Positions 61,553-64,000 of a stretch of 64,000 bases of DNA are shown here, piece after piece. The DNA comes from Amnibacterium flavum (lineage in GTDB: Bacteria; Actinomycetota; Actinomycetes; Actinomycetales; Microbacteriaceae), in the NCBI RefSeq assembly GCF_003097495.1, contig NZ_QEOP01000005.1, positions 50,574 to 114,573 of the forward strand, written 5' to 3'. Made by a program: the position numbers and the translations under genes. A model generated the notes under the pieces. It worked only from the letters and a program-made list of their open reading frames with translations, was not told the origin of the DNA and did no database searches. Numbering within the stretch: the first letter of the stretch is position 1; every line of letters begins with the position of its first letter.

Positions 61553-62271
61553 CTAGACATCGGTTGCATGGGCAAGCCTCTGGGTGAAGGCGTCCGAATC
61601 CAATCCGTAGCGCTGACTCGTTCTGTGAGGCCGTGAATGCGGCGCGCGATTTCGTCGAACGCCGCATCGAAGGCTGCGTCGGTTCCTGCCGGAACGGGAT
61701 CTGGGATCGACCAGTGCAGTGCGCCGGTGCCGAGTTCTTCGTGAGCGGAGTCACAGACGGTGATAACGAGGTCGGTGTCGTCGGCAATATCGCCGAGAGA
61801 CTGTGGTGCGAGATCGGGGAGCTCGATTCCGTGCCGTTTAGCGGTTGCAATCGCGCCTGAGGCGATTTTTTCGGCGGGACGGGTGCCTGCCGAGACGGCG
61901 GGGATGCTGCTTGTTCGCCGCCATAGCTCGGCGGCGATCTGAGATCGGGCGGAGTTGGCGGTACAGACGAATAGCACCCGTCGGGCAGCTGCTCCCGCTG
62001 ACGGTCCTAGCCCTTCCAGGCCGACGGGTTCGAGTCGAACGTAGCTGCGCCGCTTGTCCGCTTCCGAGCGGTGACGGCTGATGATTCCTTCTCGCTCGAG
62101 CACTCCGAGGTGGTGAGAGACCAGGTTCGAGGGCATGCCGAGCCGGTCTTGCAGTTCGCGGGGTGAGAGGTCGCCGAGGGTGAGTAGGTCCACGATGCGA
62201 AGCCGTGCCGGGTCGGCGAGGGCGGCGTGCTTCGCAGCCCGCACCTCGAGGGAATTTCGCTCTTTGTTCAT
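61549..62271 (-). CDS. ArsR repressor fused to low-molecular-weight phosphatase-type arsenate reductase
   Basis: A 240-residue fusion. Residues 1-85 form an ArsR winged helix (AALADPARLRIVDLLTLGDL; GMPSNLVSHHLGVLEREGII). Residues 98-220 are a LMW-phosphatase-like domain with the CX5R loop VLFVCTANSARS (Cys 103, Arg 109), and the expected late acidic residue in WSIPDPVPAG. It is predicted to sense arsenite and reduce arsenate. ATG at 62271 is chosen as the ArsR start; the upstream open frame crosses the operator. Divergent from the aquaglyceroporin gene. Confidence 0.88.
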   Translation of the reverse strand: MNKERNSLEVRAAKHAALADPARLRIVDLLTLGDLSPRELQDRLGMPSNLVSHHLGVLEREGIISRHRSEADKRRSYVRLEPVGLEGLGPSAGAAARRVLFVCTANSARSQIAAELWRRTSSIPAVSAGTRPAEKIASGAIATAKRHGIELPDLAPQSLGDIADDTDLVITVCDSAHEELGTGALHWSIPDPVPAGTDAAFDAAFDEIARRIHGLTERVSATDWIRTPSPRGLPMQPMSS

Positions 62272-62273
62272 TG

Positions 62274-62291
62274 ACTCAATCTTGACTGAGT
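62274..62291. promoter_or_regulatory. ArsR-type operator
   Basis: ACTCA-ATCTTGAC-TGAGT is an inverted repeat just upstream of the ArsR-fusion start and in front of the divergent aquaporin gene, spaced like ArsR binding sites. Confidence 0.5.
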
Positions 62292-62319
62292 GAACGCCAG
62301 CGGTCAAGATGGGCCAGCC

Positions 62320-63057
62320 ATGACTTCTCACCGTTCTCCGCTGCTGCGCCAACTGGCCTCCGAGTTTCTCGGGACCGGCCTGCTTGTCACGGTCGTCGTC
62401 GGCTCCGGCATTGCCGCCCAAAACCTGTCGCCTGCGGACACCGGACTGCAGCTGCTGGAGAACTCGACGACCACCGCTATCGGGTTGACAGTGCTGATTC
62501 TCGCGCTTGGGCCGATATCTGGCGCTCACTTCAATCCGGTGGTGTCCGCCGTTGATTGGGTACTTGGTCGGCGACACGGCGCCGGTCTCCGACCGGTCGA
62601 GCTTGCGGGTTTCGTTGTAGTTCAGATCGTCGGGGCGATCGGTGGCGCTGTTCTCGCCAATGCGATGTTCGAGGTTCCGGCAGCGATCGCGACGACAGAC
62701 CGGGTCACAACCGGTCACCTGCTCGGTGAGGTTGTCGCAACCGCGGGACTGATCTTCCTGATCTTCGCGTTGGCGCGGAGCGATCGGGGCGCATGGGCGG
62801 CACCGGCGGTTGGCGCCTACATCGGCGCGGCCTACTGGTTCACCAGCTCCACCTCGTTCGCGAACCCTGCCGTCACGATTGGTCGCGTCTTCTCTGACAC
62901 ATTCGCCGGCATCGCCCCCACCTCGGTTCTTCCCTATATCGGCGCGCAGCTCGTGGGCGCCGCGGTCGGCGCTGCCCTGATCGTGCTGCTCTATCCCCTA
63001 GTCGGCCGTGCCGCCGGCGCAGCGGTCATCCCTTCTTCCATCAGTTCCACCTCCTGA
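62320..63057 (+). CDS. MIP family aquaglyceroporin (arsenic locus)
   Basis: A 245-residue membrane channel with six helices and both MIP signature loops, GAHFNPVVSAVD (NPV variant) and FANPAVTIGRVF (NPA). In several bacteria an aquaglyceroporin of this type replaces an arsenite pump and lets arsenite formed by the reductase leave down its gradient (AqpS model). Its position opposite the ArsR-arsenate reductase fusion supports that role. A GTG at 62290 would extend it into the operator, so ATG 62320 is preferred. Confidence 0.85.
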   Translation: MTSHRSPLLRQLASEFLGTGLLVTVVVGSGIAAQNLSPADTGLQLLENSTTTAIGLTVLILALGPISGAHFNPVVSAVDWVLGRRHGAGLRPVELAGFVVVQIVGAIGGAVLANAMFEVPAAIATTDRVTTGHLLGEVVATAGLIFLIFALARSDRGAWAAPAVGAYIGAAYWFTSSTSFANPAVTIGRVFSDTFAGIAPTSVLPYIGAQLVGAAVGAALIVLLYPLVGRAAGAAVIPSSISSTS

Positions 63058-63071
63058 AAGGGCCATCACCC

Positions 63072-64000
63072 ATGCATCTCGTCGCCATCGGCGGCAGCGA
63101 CGCCGGCATCTCTGCCGCGCTCCGCGCCCGCGAACTCGACCCGTCCGTTGAGGTGACCGTCGTCGTCGCCGACGCGTACCCGAACTTCTCGATCTGCGGG
63201 ATCCCCTACTACTTCTCCCGAGAAGTCCAGCCGTGGCAATCCCTCGCCCACCGCACCCACGCGGATCTTGAGGCCACGGGGATGCAGTTGCGACTCAATA
63301 CCTTCGCCACCGGCATCGACGTCGCCGGGCAGAGCTTGACCGTCCGAGCGGAAAACGGCGTTGAGGAGCAGATCAGCTACGACGAGCTCGTGGTCGGCAC
63401 CGGCGCCCTGCCTTCCTTCGCGGGGATCGCGGGTCTCGGAACGTTGGGGCCTGACGATGGCGTGCATGTCATCCACTCGATGGGTGACACCTTCGCTCTC
63501 GACCGACACCTCGAAGACCGCGACCCGAAGACCGCCATCATCGTCGGCGCCGGCTACGTCGGACTCGAGATGGCCGAGGCGCTCACCGTGCGCGGCCTGC
63601 AGGTCACCCAGATCCAGCGCGGACCCGAGGTTCTCTCCACCCTCGATCCCGAACTCGGCGCCCTGGTTCACCGAGAACTCACCGACCACCACGTTGAAGT
63701 CCTCGCCGGCACCACCATCGTGGAGGTCGAGAAACACGCCGAGGGCTTGGTGGTGCATGGTCACCAACACGGCGAACAGATCAGCAGGACCGCCGATCTG
63801 GTTCTGGTTGTTGTCGGGGTGCGCCCCAACACCGACCTGCTCGAGCGTGCCGGCGCCACCCTGGGCGCTGGCGGCGCCGTCGTGGTCGATGAGGCCATGC
63901 GCACCGGGCTGCCCCACGTCTGGTCAGCAGGCGACGGGGTCGTGACCCACCACCGCCTGATGGGTGTCACCTACCTCCCGTTGGGTACCACCGCGCACAA
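63072..64000 (+). CDS. FAD-dependent oxidoreductase, CoA-disulfide-reductase-like (partial)
   Basis: The first 309 residues of a pyridine nucleotide-disulfide oxidoreductase; it runs off the window. It has the FAD-binding start LVAIGGSDAGISAALRARE, a single redox cysteine at 42 in NFSICGIPYY (as in CoA-disulfide reductase/NADH oxidase), the NADPH-binding IIVGAGYVGLEMAEAL and the second FAD motif VWSAGDGVV. GAAAGGG precedes the ATG, 14 bp after the aquaporin stop, so the two are one operon. It may supply reducing power or handle thiol stress during arsenic exposure. Confidence 0.88.
   Translation, partial: MHLVAIGGSDAGISAALRARELDPSVEVTVVVADAYPNFSICGIPYYFSREVQPWQSLAHRTHADLEATGMQLRLNTFATGIDVAGQSLTVRAENGVEEQISYDELVVGTGALPSFAGIAGLGTLGPDDGVHVIHSMGDTFALDRHLEDRDPKTAIIVGAGYVGLEMAEALTVRGLQVTQIQRGPEVLSTLDPELGALVHRELTDHHVEVLAGTTIVEVEKHAEGLVVHGHQHGEQISRTADLVLVVVGVRPNTDLLERAGATLGAGGAVVVDEAMRTGLPHVWSAGDGVVTHHRLMGVTYLPLGTTAH

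Overview
The window is high-GC actinobacterial DNA. Leaderless or GTG/TTG starts, a SCO6880-type conjugation protein, DUF4913, NrdH, a TCGAAC-type SOS box and the overall protein style point to a Microbacteriaceae-like organism; this assignment is inferred from protein style, not from a marker gene. No rRNA, tRNA, CRISPR array, intact transposase or integrase was seen.

Left arm (1-19.8 kb): the end of a probable GH3 glycosidase; ppsA-ppsR (PEP synthase and its regulatory kinase/phosphatase); a TetR/MFS exporter pair; an IclR regulator; a frameshifted small gene; then a minus-strand sugar operon running lacI - GH127 beta-L-arabinofuranosidase - binding protein - two permeases - GH2 beta-mannosidase, with a double palindromic operator in front of GH127. 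A TetR/aldo-keto reductase pair and decayed fragments (NIPSNAP, GntR-FCD) follow.

Middle (19.9-48.8 kb): a conjugative plasmid backbone or plasmid-derived integrative element. A minus-strand mobilisation block (accessory protein, HUH relaxase, MobC, candidate oriT) is followed by a probable leading or establishment region: a PadR-controlled membrane-protein locus, a VbhA/Fic toxin pair, an SOS-box gene, a DUF-SSB fusion, NrdH, a secreted cutinase-LRR protein, ParA with a partner and centromere-like repeats, ArdC antirestriction with a heavily structured non-coding segment in front of it, a SUKH protein, a primase-type replication protein with a possible countertranscript, and an XRE/nucleotidyltransferase pair. 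A plus-strand type IV secretion operon (lipoprotein, peptidoglycan hydrolase, VirB2/VirB8/VirB6-like proteins, SCO6880, VirB4, VirD4, DUF4913) completes it.

Right arm (48.9-64 kb): a GntR regulator divergent from a tightly overlapping operon that joins a ribose-type ABC importer to an Asp/Glu/hydantoin racemase, a HyuA-type ATP-dependent hydrolase, DUF917, an ornithine cyclodeaminase-like dehydrogenase, a threonine synthase-like PLP enzyme and a short asparaginase. This is probably a catabolic route for a cyclic amide or ureide amino-acid derivative whose substrate cannot be read from sequence. It is followed by a PadR/DUF2314 pair and an arsenic-type locus (ArsR-arsenate reductase fusion, aquaglyceroporin, CoA-disulfide-reductase-like flavoprotein running off the end).

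The most interesting signals are the nested and serial hairpins at 33.7-34.0 kb, the uncharacterised catabolic operon at 49-59.6 kb, and the arrangement of establishment genes on the strand opposite a candidate oriT.
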